64,000 nucleotides of DNA, from positions 682,001-746,000 of the forward strand of contig NZ_CP114013.1 in NCBI RefSeq assembly GCF_028416635.1, given 5' to 3'. The translations under genes were made by a program, and so were the position numbers. The stretch is from Baekduia alba (GTDB lineage: Bacteria; Actinomycetota; Thermoleophilia; Solirubrobacterales; Solirubrobacteraceae). Below are positions 33,366-40,994 of the stretch, piece after piece. The notes beneath the pieces are model-generated. The model was not told where the DNA came from, ran no database searches, and saw nothing but the letters and a program-made list of their open reading frames with translations. Each line of letters starts with the position of its first letter. Position 1 is the stretch's first letter.

Positions 33366-33567
33366 AGGGACCTCCTTGTCTGAAGACGGCATCCTGCCTG
33401 GTCACGTCTTCGCCGAATCCCAAATCCCTTCGCCGAAGCGGCGAATCAGCGGTTCGCGCGCAGCGCTTCGCGAGACCTCTGGGGTCGTCGGTCGAAGCGT
33501 GGGGAATGGACTACAGGAGAAGAAGGGCGAAAACGAGCCATGGACGATACCTCTTCGGAGGCCGCGT
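33366..33567. other. Gap between island ORF and SIS gene
   Basis: No firm gene. A minus-strand frame of 31 codons (33541 to 33446, MARFRPSSPVVHSPRFDRRP..) has a weak AGAGG upstream. TTCGCCG/CGGCGAA (33429-33435, 33439-33445) forms a short hairpin, and CTTCGCCGAA occurs twice (near 33408 and 33428). Base composition is less GC-rich than the flanks, as in the rest of the island. Confidence 0.35.
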
Positions 33568-34605
33568 CTAGTGCGTCTCGGTGACCTTCGACAGCCCGAA
33601 GGGGCTGTCCGGGTCGATGCCGCGCAGGAGGGAGACCTCGCGGGCGAGCTGCTGGGCGCGGACGGTCGCGGTGATCGCGGCGAGGCCGTCGGGGATCGAG
33701 GTGGGGATCGGGAGGTCGGCGGACGCGTCGGGGGCGATCGTCAGGACCCGGCCGCCGCGGGCGCGGGCGGCGTCGGCGAACTCGGCCACGTCGGCGGCCG
33801 CGGGGCCGCCGGCGGCGAGCGTCAGGACCGGCAGCTCGCGCCGCACGACCGCGATCGGGCCGTGCAGGAAGTCGGCGGCCGACGCGCCCTCGGCGAGGAT
33901 GCCGGTCATCTCCTTCAACTTCAGCGCGGCCTCCAGCGCGGCGCCGAGCAGCAGGCCGCGGGCGATGGCGACGAGGCCCTGGGCGTCCCCGACGACCTCG
34001 GCCGCCGCGCGGGCGGGCGCGTCGTCGGCGAGGATCGCTTCCACCGCGTCGGGCAGCGCGGCCCACGCGTCGGCGCTCCAGGGCAGCTCGCTGCCGCCGC
34101 TCAGCGCCTCGGCCAACAGCGCGAACGCCGCGAACTGCGCGGTCACGGTCTTGGTCGCCGGGACGGCCTTCTCGGCCCCGGCGGCCGTGTCGATCGTCGC
34201 GGCGGCGACGCGCGCGAGCGCGCTGTCGCGGTCGTTGGTGATCGCGACGGTGGTCGCGCCCGCGGCGCCGAAGGACTCGAGGACCGAGACGATCTCCGGC
34301 GTCCGGCCGGACTGCGAGACGCCGACGGCCAGCCAGCCGTCCAGGCGGTCCTGCACGCCGTAGCGCGTGACCAGCGACGGCGCGGCCAGCGCGACCGGGC
34401 GGCGCGTCGCGAGCTCCAGCACGTAGCGGCCGAAGACCGCGGCGTTGTCGGACGAGCCGCGCGCGACCAGGACGATCCCGGTCGGGCCCGCCGGCACGGC
34501 GTCGCGCACGTGCGCGGTCAGCTCGTCGCGCCGCGCGGCCAGCGCCGCGAGGACCCGCGGCTGCTCGGCCATCTCCGCGGTCATCTGCGCGCCGGCCGCG
34601 GTCAC
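33568..34605 (-). CDS. Double SIS-domain sugar isomerase/deaminase (NagB-II / AgaS type)
   Basis: 345 residues from a GTG that overlaps the regulator stop (GTGA). Two SIS domains: the first with VLVARGSSDNAAVF and GVSQSGRTPEIVSVL, the second with ALKLKEMTGILAEGASAADFLHGP, the signature of GlmS-type isomerase domains. Without a glutaminase domain, such proteins deaminate glucosamine-6-P or related amino-sugar phosphates to fructose-6-P. Third gene of the minus-strand operon SBP - GntR - SIS. It fits the step after NagA. Confidence 0.87.
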   Translation of the reverse strand: MTAAGAQMTAEMAEQPRVLAALAARRDELTAHVRDAVPAGPTGIVLVARGSSDNAAVFGRYVLELATRRPVALAAPSLVTRYGVQDRLDGWLAVGVSQSGRTPEIVSVLESFGAAGATTVAITNDRDSALARVAAATIDTAAGAEKAVPATKTVTAQFAAFALLAEALSGGSELPWSADAWAALPDAVEAILADDAPARAAAEVVGDAQGLVAIARGLLLGAALEAALKLKEMTGILAEGASAADFLHGPIAVVRRELPVLTLAAGGPAAADVAEFADAARARGGRVLTIAPDASADLPIPTSIPDGLAAITATVRAQQLAREVSLLRGIDPDSPFGLSKVTETH

Positions 34606-35390
34606 GCGCGGCGCTCCTGGCGCAGCCGGATCTCGTAGCGGTCGCCGCGGAAGAGCGACCACGCGTAGGCCAGCGGCCGGTCGTCGGCGTCGATCAAGAT
34701 GGTGTGGAACTTCAGGCCCGCGCGGCCAGGCGCGACGCGCAGGAGGTTGGCGTCCTCGCCGACGATCTCGACCGCGACGACGCGCTGGTCGGCCTCCGGG
34801 AAGCGCGCGCCGAAGCGCTCCTCCAACACCGTGAACAACGAGGCGCCCTCGAGATCCTCGTCGGCCATCTCGCCGAACCGGTCGGCGGGCAGGAAGGCCT
34901 CCTCGAGCGCCATCGGCTCGCCGTCGGCGGTGCGCACGCGGCGGACGCGCACGACGGGTGTGCCGACGTCGATCCCCAGGCGGCGCGAGACGAGGTCGTC
35001 GGCCGGCACCGTGCCCTGGCCGAGCACCTGCGACCCAGGCTTGAGCCCCCGCGCGCGCATGTCCTCCGTGAACGACGACAGCGCGGCGGCCTGCGCGACG
35101 CGGGCCTCTGCGACGAACGTGCCGCGGCCCTGCACGCGCTCCACCAGCCCCTCCGCCGCGAGCCGGGTGATCTCGGCGCGCACGGTCATCCGCGCGACGT
35201 CGTAGCGCTCGGCCAGCTCGCGCTCGGAGGGGAGGGGATCGCCCGGCTTCAGGGCGTCGATCAAGTCCTCCAGGATGGACCTGAGCTGCTCGCCCTTCGG
35301 GCTGCGACGGGACAGCTTGCGCGGCAGCTCCGCGCCGGCGGCTGCGCGCCGGCGCGGAGAGTCTGCGGTCTGCCCGTCGCGCGCGGTCAC
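34602..35390 (-). CDS. GntR/HutC-family regulator (DasR/NagR-like)
   Basis: 262 residues. N-terminal winged HTH: LRSILEDLIDALKPGDPLPSE, ELAERYDVARMTVRAEITRL, EGLVERVQGRGTFV (seen in parts). C-terminal UTRA ligand domain: FTEDMRARGLKPGSQVLG through LKFHTILIDADDRPLAYAWS and the terminal YEIRLRQ. Family members DasR and NagR sense amino-sugar phosphates and bind dre operators; three such sites are in the window, next to nagA and the operon start. GTG start overlaps the stop of the sugar-binding gene. N-terminal 30 residues are an extra basic extension. Confidence 0.9.
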   Translation of the reverse strand: MTARDGQTADSPRRRAAAGAELPRKLSRRSPKGEQLRSILEDLIDALKPGDPLPSERELAERYDVARMTVRAEITRLAAEGLVERVQGRGTFVAEARVAQAAALSSFTEDMRARGLKPGSQVLGQGTVPADDLVSRRLGIDVGTPVVRVRRVRTADGEPMALEEAFLPADRFGEMADEDLEGASLFTVLEERFGARFPEADQRVVAVEIVGEDANLLRVAPGRAGLKFHTILIDADDRPLAYAWSLFRGDRYEIRLRQERRA

Positions 35391-36529
35391 TGGATGCCGG
35401 CGTCCTTGCAGGCGCTGGCGTAGGCGGCGGTGCAGATGTCGGCGGGCTTCAGGAACCCGTCCTTGACCACCGTGTCGTTGACGTTGCTCTTGTCGACCGA
35501 GAGGGTCGGGACGAGCACCGACGGGACCTGGCCCGCGCCGTTGTCGGTCTTCGCGGTCGCGATGCCCGCGGGGACCGGCTTGCCCTGCGCGAGCGGCACG
35601 GCGATCTCGGCCGACTTGCTCGCGATGATCTTCAGCGGCTGGTAGACGGTCTCCAGCTGCTCGCCCTTGAGGATGCGCTGCACGCCCGTCACCTCGGCGT
35701 CCTGGCCCGTCACGTAGAACTTGGCCGGGTCCATGCCCGCCGACTTCATCGCGGCGATCGCGCCGCCGGCCATGCCGTCGTTGGCGACGTAGACGCCGTC
35801 GAAGCCGGTCTTGCCGAGCGAGGTGATGGACTGCTCCATCTCCTGCTGGGCCTTGTCGGGTGACCAGTCGGGCGTGTCGTAGGACTTGACGATCTTGGCC
35901 CCGGCCTGCTTGTAGACCTGCTCGGCGCCCTTCTTGTACGGGGCGGAGTTCGAGTCGGTCGGGGAGCCGTTGATCATCAGGATGCTCGGGTTGGCCTTGC
36001 CGGCGGCCTTGAGGGCCTTCAGCTGCTCCTGCGCCTGCTGCTGGCCCACCTTGAACGGATCGATCGACACGTAGTAGTCCAGCGGCGCGTTGGAGACGAG
36101 TCGACCGTAGCTGACGACGGGGACCTTCTGCTGCTTGGCGCGGTTGACGATCGCCGCGGCCGAGGCGACGTCGACGGCGTCGAGGACGAGGACCTTGGCG
36201 CCCTGCGTCAGCGCGGCCTCAGCCTGCTGCTGCTGCTTGGCGGCGTCCTGGGTCGCGTTCTCGTAGATGACCTCGCACTTGGGGCACAGCTCCTTCACCT
36301 TGGCGATGAAGAACGGCTTGTCCTGGTTCTCGTAGCGCGCGGTCTTGTTCTCGGGCAGCAGGAAGGCGATCTTGCCGCCCTTGTCGGCGCTGGACGAGGC
36401 GGCCGCGGTGCTGGCGTTCGACGTGGTGCCGCCGTTGTCGTCGTCGGAGCCGCAGCCGGCGCCGACGGCGGCGAGCGCGGTCACCAGCAGGACACCGGCG
36501 CCCGCTCGTGGGCTGAACTTCGGGAACAT
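35387..36529 (-). CDS. Sugar ABC transporter substrate-binding lipoprotein (XylF/ChvE type)
   Basis: 380 residues. Lipoprotein signal: hydrophobic LLVTALAAVGAGC with the lipobox cysteine at about 26, then an Asp/Ser/Thr-rich linker. Type I periplasmic-binding fold: IAFLLPENKTARYENQD, KVLVLDAVDVASAAAIVNRAK, YVSIDPFKVGQQQAQ, GVYVANDGMAGG, FYVTGQDAEV. This is the xylose/ribose-binding family. Two extra cysteines (ELCPKCEV) are unusual. GAGGAGGAG lies just before the ATG at 36529. No permease or ATPase gene is nearby, so it must work with a transporter encoded elsewhere. Confidence 0.92.
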   Translation of the reverse strand: MFPKFSPRAGAGVLLVTALAAVGAGCGSDDDNGGTTSNASTAAASSSADKGGKIAFLLPENKTARYENQDKPFFIAKVKELCPKCEVIYENATQDAAKQQQQAEAALTQGAKVLVLDAVDVASAAAIVNRAKQQKVPVVSYGRLVSNAPLDYYVSIDPFKVGQQQAQEQLKALKAAGKANPSILMINGSPTDSNSAPYKKGAEQVYKQAGAKIVKSYDTPDWSPDKAQQEMEQSITSLGKTGFDGVYVANDGMAGGAIAAMKSAGMDPAKFYVTGQDAEVTGVQRILKGEQLETVYQPLKIIASKSAEIAVPLAQGKPVPAGIATAKTDNGAGQVPSVLVPTLSVDKSNVNDTVVKDGFLKPADICTAAYASACKDAGIQ

Positions 36530-36575
36530 CTCTCCTCCTCGGCAAAAGGTACGTGCCGGGCGAGCCTAGCACCGG

Positions 36576-36587
36576 TGGTCTAGACCA
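36576..36587. promoter_or_regulatory. dre-type operator upstream of the sugar-binding gene (perfect)
   Basis: TGGTCTAGACCA, a perfect 12-bp palindrome identical to the core of the nagA site, 47 bp before the SBP start codon. Confidence 0.8.
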
Positions 36588-36596
36588 GCAAGCGGA

Positions 36597-36612
36597 AGTG
36601 GACTACACCAGT
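36597..36612. promoter_or_regulatory. Second dre-like operator in tandem
   Basis: AGTGGACTACACCAGT matches the 16-base consensus ASTGGTCTAGACCAST at 14 positions. Its centre is 23 bp (about two helical turns) from that of the perfect site, allowing cooperative binding. Confidence 0.65.
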
Positions 36613-36648
36613 TGGAGGCGCGGTGGCGCCGGTCGGCCGAGCGCGCGG

Positions 36649-37161
36649 CTACGGCGTGCCCACCGAGCTGTCGGGCGTCGCCGGGTTGGGGATCGTCACC
36701 GGCGCGTCCGCGGTGCCGGTCGCGGTCCCGGCGTCGCCGGTCGTGCCGGTGCCCGTGCCCGGCGCGGGCGCGGTCGGCTGCGTCTCGGTCGGTGGCGGCG
36801 CGCCGGTCGTGTCGGTCGCCTCGGAGGGCACCGTGCCGGTGTCGCGCGGCGACGGCTTGGCCGGCGGCGTGGGCGCGTGCTGCCGCTGCGCGCTCGCCGC
36901 GGCAGCGGCCGCGGCCGGCGGCGCGGCCACCGGCGACGACGCCGCCGCGACCGGCGCCCTGCGGTGCCCGCCCGGCGAGCGATGGTGCCCGTGCAGCGTC
37001 ACCGACCGCATCGGCGCCGCGCTCTCCGGCGAGGTGGCGGTCGTGCGCGCCGCGCTCGGGCGCGCGCCGGCGTCGCCACCGTCGTCCGAGCGGACCAGCA
37101 GCACCACGGCGAGCGCCACGACGGCACCGGTGATGAAGCAGAGGAGATTGCGGGGCATCAC
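36649..37161 (-). CDS. Membrane-anchored Ala/Pro/Thr-rich protein, 170 aa
   Basis: One N-terminal helix (about 6-23, LLCFITGAVVALAVVLLV) serves as membrane anchor or signal. The rest is low complexity: a His/Arg patch (LHGHHRSPGGHRRAP), poly-Ala, then Pro/Thr/Gly repeats (GTGTGTTGDAGTATGTA). No domain is recognised. Likely a disordered wall-spanning protein. Start ATG at 37161 (a second ATG follows directly). Confidence 0.6.
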   Translation of the reverse strand: MMPRNLLCFITGAVVALAVVLLVRSDDGGDAGARPSAARTTATSPESAAPMRSVTLHGHHRSPGGHRRAPVAAASSPVAAPPAAAAAAASAQRQHAPTPPAKPSPRDTGTVPSEATDTTGAPPPTETQPTAPAPGTGTGTTGDAGTATGTADAPVTIPNPATPDSSVGTP

Positions 37162-37264
37162 GACATCGACCCCAACGATTGTGACGCGCCGAAGGTGACG
37201 CGGTCGTCACCGCGGACATCAGCCGGTATGTTTGACACCCCGTCAGCAACCAGGAGAGGGACGG

Positions 37265-38812
37265 ATGGCAGCCATCGAGGAGACGGTGCACGAGCCCGTC
37301 GCCGCCAAGAACGAGTTCGCGGTCGAGAACCCGGCCACGGGCGAGGTCATCGCCCACTGCCCGGACCTGGGCGCCGAGGCCATCGCGGCCATGGCCAAGC
37401 GCGGCCGCGAGGTCCAGCCCGCCTGGGAGGCCCTCGGCTTCGAGGGGCGCGCGCGGATCCTCAAGCGCATGCAGAAGTGGGTGATCGACCACCAGGAGGA
37501 GATCATCGCGGTCATCCGGTCCGAGACCGGCAAGACCTACGAGGACGCCCTGATCGCCGAGATCTCCTACGGCGCCGCCGCGTTCGGCTTCTGGGCCACC
37601 AACGCCGAGAAGTACCTGGCCGACGAGAAGGTCAAGTCCTCCGCCATCCTGGTCAAGGGCAAGAAGCTGCTGCTGCGCTATCGCCCGCTCGGCCTCGTCG
37701 GCGTCATCGGCCCGTGGAACTACCCGCTCACCAACTCGTTCGGCGACTGCGTCCCGGCGCTGGCCGCGGGCAACGCCGTGATCCTCAAGCCGTCGGAGAT
37801 CACGCCGCTGACGAGCCTCAAGCTCGCCGAGGGCCTGAAGGAGTGCGGCATCCCGGACGGCGTCTTCCAGGTCGCGACCGGCCTGGGCGCCACCGGCGCC
37901 GCGCTGGTCGACCAGGTCGACATGATCATGTTCACCGGCTCCACCGCGACCGGCAAGAAGGTCATGGCCAAGGCGGCCGAGACGCTCACGCCCGTCTCGC
38001 TCGAGCTCGGCGGCAAGGACCCGATGATCGTCCTGGCCGACGCCGACGTCGAGCGCGCCGCGAACACCGCCCTGTACTACGGCATGCTCAACGGCGGCCA
38101 GACCTGCATCTCGGTCGAGCGCGTCTACGTCGAGGAGCCGGTCTACGACGCCTTCGTCGCCAAGGTCACCGAGAAGGCCCGCGCGCTGCGCCAGGGCACG
38201 GGCGCGGCCGGGTCGGTCGACGTCGGGTCGATGACGTTCCCGCCGCAGGTCGACATCGTCGAGCGCCACGTCGAGGACGCCAAGGCCAAGGGCGCGACGG
38301 TCCTGGTCGGCGGCTCGCGCGGCAAGAAGTCGGACCCCACCCACCCCGGCTACTGGTACGAGCCGACGATCCTCGTCGACGTCGACCACACCATGTCGGC
38401 GATGACCGAGGAGACGTTCGGGCCGACGCTGCCGATCATGAAGGTCCGCGACGAGGAGGAGGCGATCCGCCTCGCCAACGACTCGCCCTACGGGCTGGGC
38501 GCGTCGGTCTTCGGCAAGGACACCAAGCACGCCGAGGCCGTCGCCCGCCGCGTCGAGGCCGGCGCGGTCTGCGTCAACGACGCGCTGGTCAACTACAGCG
38601 CGCTGGAGCTGCCGATGGGCGGCGCGAAGGCGTCGGGCCTCGGCTCGCGCCACGGCGCCGGCGGCATCCGCAAGTACTGCCAGCAGCAGGCCATCCTCGT
38701 CACGCGCTTCGCGACGAAGAAGGACCCGCACATGTACCCGTACAGCGCGAAGATGACGGCCCGCCTGGGCAAGTTCTTCTCCTTCCTGTACGGGCGCGGC
38801 AACCGCGACTAG
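37265..38812 (+). CDS. NAD(P)-dependent aldehyde dehydrogenase
   Basis: 515 residues. Oxidises an aldehyde to its acid; the FFSFLYGRGNRD C-terminus and lack of a special signature leave the substrate open (succinate semialdehyde or a long-chain aldehyde). Catalytic features: GVIGPWNYPLTNSFG, KPSEITPL (cofactor lysine), LELGGKDPMIV (general base glutamate), and NGGQTCISVERVYV (nucleophile cysteine). ATG at 37265 has AGGAGAGGG upstream; a TTGACA lies 30 nt before. Downstream gene is convergent. Confidence 0.93.
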   Translation: MAAIEETVHEPVAAKNEFAVENPATGEVIAHCPDLGAEAIAAMAKRGREVQPAWEALGFEGRARILKRMQKWVIDHQEEIIAVIRSETGKTYEDALIAEISYGAAAFGFWATNAEKYLADEKVKSSAILVKGKKLLLRYRPLGLVGVIGPWNYPLTNSFGDCVPALAAGNAVILKPSEITPLTSLKLAEGLKECGIPDGVFQVATGLGATGAALVDQVDMIMFTGSTATGKKVMAKAAETLTPVSLELGGKDPMIVLADADVERAANTALYYGMLNGGQTCISVERVYVEEPVYDAFVAKVTEKARALRQGTGAAGSVDVGSMTFPPQVDIVERHVEDAKAKGATVLVGGSRGKKSDPTHPGYWYEPTILVDVDHTMSAMTEETFGPTLPIMKVRDEEEAIRLANDSPYGLGASVFGKDTKHAEAVARRVEAGAVCVNDALVNYSALELPMGGAKASGLGSRHGAGGIRKYCQQQAILVTRFATKKDPHMYPYSAKMTARLGKFFSFLYGRGNRD

Positions 38813-38813
38813 C

Positions 38814-40106
38814 TCAGCTCGGGGATGCGCCGCCGCCGCCCCAGCGCGCGGCGGCGGCGCGCTCCAGCATCAGCTCGCGCTCACGGGCGTTGCGCGTCAT
38901 CCCCGCCGCCCGCGTGAAGTCCGCGTGCGCCTCGGGGTAGCGGCCCAGCTTGCACAGCAGGTCGCCGCGCACGCTCAGGACCAGGTGGTAGTCCTTCAGC
39001 ACGTCCGCCGCGATGACCGCGTCGATGACGCGCAGCCCCGACAGCGGGCCGAACGCGAAGCCGACCGCGACCGCGCGGTTGACCTCCAGCACGGGCGACG
39101 GCGCGATCCGCGCCAGCGCCTCGTAGAGCGCGGCGATCTTGACCCAGTCGGTCTCCGCCGCCGTGCGCGCCCGCGCGTGGCACGCGGCGATCGCCGCCTG
39201 CAGCGTGTACGGCCCGGCCGGCGCCGGCAGGCCCAGCGCGGTGTCCAGCGACGCGAGCCCGCGCGTGACCAGCAGCCGGTCCCAGCGGGCGCGGTCCTGG
39301 TCGAGCAGCAGGATCGGGGCGCCGCCGGCCGCGGTCCGCGCGCGGAGCCGCGAGGCCTGCAGCTCCAACAGCGACAACAACCCGTGGACCTCGGGCTCGC
39401 GCGGCTCGAGCGACGCCAGGATCCGGGCCAGGCGCAGCGCGTCGAAGCACAGGTCCGGCCGCAGCCAGTCGTCGCCCGCCGTCGCCGCGTAGCCCTCGTT
39501 GAAGATGAGGTAGACGACCTCCAGGACGGAGGCCAGCCGCGGCGCCAGCTCGTCGCCTTCCGGGATCGCGAACCCGACGCCGGACTCCGCCAGCGTGCGC
39601 TTGGCGCGCACGACGCGCTGCTGGACCGTCGCCTCGCTGGTCAGGAACGCGCGCGCGATCTCGTCGGTCCTCAGCCCGCCGAGCATCCGCAGCGTCAGCG
39701 CGATCCGCGCCTGCGGTCCGAGCACCGGATGGCAGCAGGTGAAGATCAGCGCCAGCAGGCCGTCGCCGATCTCGTCCTCGACCGACGCGGCCACGATGTC
39801 GCCCTGCAGCGCCATCGCGAGCCCGACGTCGAAGGCCAGCTCCTCCTGCTTGCGCTCGAGGTTGGCCGCCCGGCGGAACTGGTCGATGGCGCGGCGCTTG
39901 GCCGTCGCCATCAACCAGGCGCCCGGGTTGTCGGGCACGCCGTCGCGCGGCCAGCGCTCCAGCGCCGCGACCAGCGCGTCCTGCGCGAGGTCTTCGGCGC
40001 GGCCGACGTCGCGCGTCATCCGCGCGAGGCCGGCGATCAGCCGCGGCGACTCGATGCGCCAGACCGCGTCGATCGCCCGCCGGGCGCGCTCGGCGTCGTC
40101 AGCCAC
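38814..40106 (-). CDS. ECF RNA polymerase sigma factor, ECF42-type (with DUF6596/TPR C-terminus)
   Basis: 430 residues, far longer than ordinary ECF sigmas. Sigma region 2 (RVGRAEDLAQDALVAALERWP, reading near 33-53), and region 4 (LRTDEIARAFLTSEATVQQRVVRAKRTL) are present. Beyond residue 180 is the SnoaL-free helical domain typical of the ECF42 group (VVYLIFNEGYAAT, LLLLDQDRARWDR, VLEVNRAVAVGFA). Groups of this type have no anti-sigma factor and are coded with a DGPF protein, as here 6 bp upstream. It is likely to drive its own operon and some stress or antibiotic genes. Confidence 0.92.
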   Translation of the reverse strand: MADDAERARRAIDAVWRIESPRLIAGLARMTRDVGRAEDLAQDALVAALERWPRDGVPDNPGAWLMATAKRRAIDQFRRAANLERKQEELAFDVGLAMALQGDIVAASVEDEIGDGLLALIFTCCHPVLGPQARIALTLRMLGGLRTDEIARAFLTSEATVQQRVVRAKRTLAESGVGFAIPEGDELAPRLASVLEVVYLIFNEGYAATAGDDWLRPDLCFDALRLARILASLEPREPEVHGLLSLLELQASRLRARTAAGGAPILLLDQDRARWDRLLVTRGLASLDTALGLPAPAGPYTLQAAIAACHARARTAAETDWVKIAALYEALARIAPSPVLEVNRAVAVGFAFGPLSGLRVIDAVIAADVLKDYHLVLSVRGDLLCKLGRYPEAHADFTRAAGMTRNARERELMLERAAAARWGGGGASPS

Positions 40107-40112
40107 CGAGTC

Positions 40113-40529
40113 CTACAGGTCGGACGTCTGCTCAGGCGGCGTCGCCGACAGCTCGCCGGCCGCGTCCTGGAGCTCGGCCGGGAAGTCCGACATCTCGAAG
40201 ATCTGGCGCAGCTCGATCTTCGTGCCCGGCTCCGCGGGGACGCGCGTCGCCCACTCGACCGCCTCCTCCTTGGACTTGGTCTGGATGATCCAGTAGCCGC
40301 CGACGACCTCCTTGGCCTCGGCGAACGGCCCGTCGACGACGTCGGCCTTGCCGTCGGCGCCGAACGTGATCGTGGCGCCCTTGGACGGCGGCTGCAGGCC
40401 GTCGAGGGCGAGCAGCACGCCCGCCTGCGTCAGCTCCTCGTTGTACCGCATCATCGGCGCGACGTCGGCCTCGGTCGGCTCGAAGTTCTCGTCGCCGGGC
40501 TCGACCTTGATGAACATCATGAAGCGCAT
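40113..40529 (-). CDS. YciI-like DGPF-domain protein, partner of the ECF42 sigma factor
   Basis: 138 residues. YCII-related fold with the name-giving motif VVDGPFAEAKEVVGGYWIIQ and the N-terminal MRFMMFIKVEPGDENF. GGAGG lies 9 nt before the ATG at 40529. It is the first gene of the pair with the ECF sigma 6 nt downstream, the standard ECF42 arrangement. DGPF proteins are thought to help the sigma factor sense its cue; mechanism is not established. Confidence 0.93.
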   Translation of the reverse strand: MRFMMFIKVEPGDENFEPTEADVAPMMRYNEELTQAGVLLALDGLQPPSKGATITFGADGKADVVDGPFAEAKEVVGGYWIIQTKSKEEAVEWATRVPAEPGTKIELRQIFEMSDFPAELQDAAGELSATPPEQTSDL

Positions 40530-40628
40530 GGGGGTGATCCTCCGTGTCGGTTCAGGGTGGCTTCTACCGAGGGCGACGATCGGCCGCGGGTGAGATCGAC
40601 AACGGGCGCCGAGTTGGCGCGTTGGCGC

Positions 40629-40994
40629 TCAACCGAGCTCGTCGACGAGCCGCAGCAGGTCGAGCGGGCTGAACGGCTTGGTGAGGAAGAGGTCGGCGCC
40701 GGCGGTGCGGGCGCGCGTCTCGTTCTCCTGCGCGCCGGCGGCGGTCAGCATCACGATCGTCGCCTTGGCGGCGCCGTTGTCCTGCGCGCGGATCAGGCGG
40801 CACGCCTCGATGCCGTCCATGCGCGGCATGTCGATGTCGAGGAACACGAGCTCGGGATGGACCTCGTTGGCGCGCTCGACGGCCTCGACGCCGTTGGCGG
40901 CCTCGTGCAGCTGGAAGCCGGCGACGTCCTCCAAGGTCGTCGAGACGAGCTTCCGGATGAACGGGTCGTCGTCGACGATCAGGACGCTACGCAT
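40629..40994 (-). CDS. Stand-alone response-regulator receiver protein
   Basis: 121 residues, receiver domain only. Phospho-acceptor D53 in VFLDIDMPRMDG, acidic pair VDDDP, switch threonine in VMLTAAG and lysine K106 in FLTKPFSP. With no output domain, it must act by contact with a partner. Starts inside the end of the HD-GYP gene (8-bp overlap) in the kinase operon, so it is probably phosphorylated by that kinase. Confidence 0.92.
   Translation of the reverse strand: MRSVLIVDDDPFIRKLVSTTLEDVAGFQLHEAANGVEAVERANEVHPELVFLDIDMPRMDGIEACRLIRAQDNGAAKATIVMLTAAGAQENETRARTAGADLFLTKPFSPLDLLRLVDELG

Noticed and set aside
36566-38731. A long minus-strand open frame opposite the aldehyde dehydrogenase
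   Set aside because: It is the complement of a gene with complete catalytic motifs and has the Arg/Val/Asp-rich look of antisense translation.
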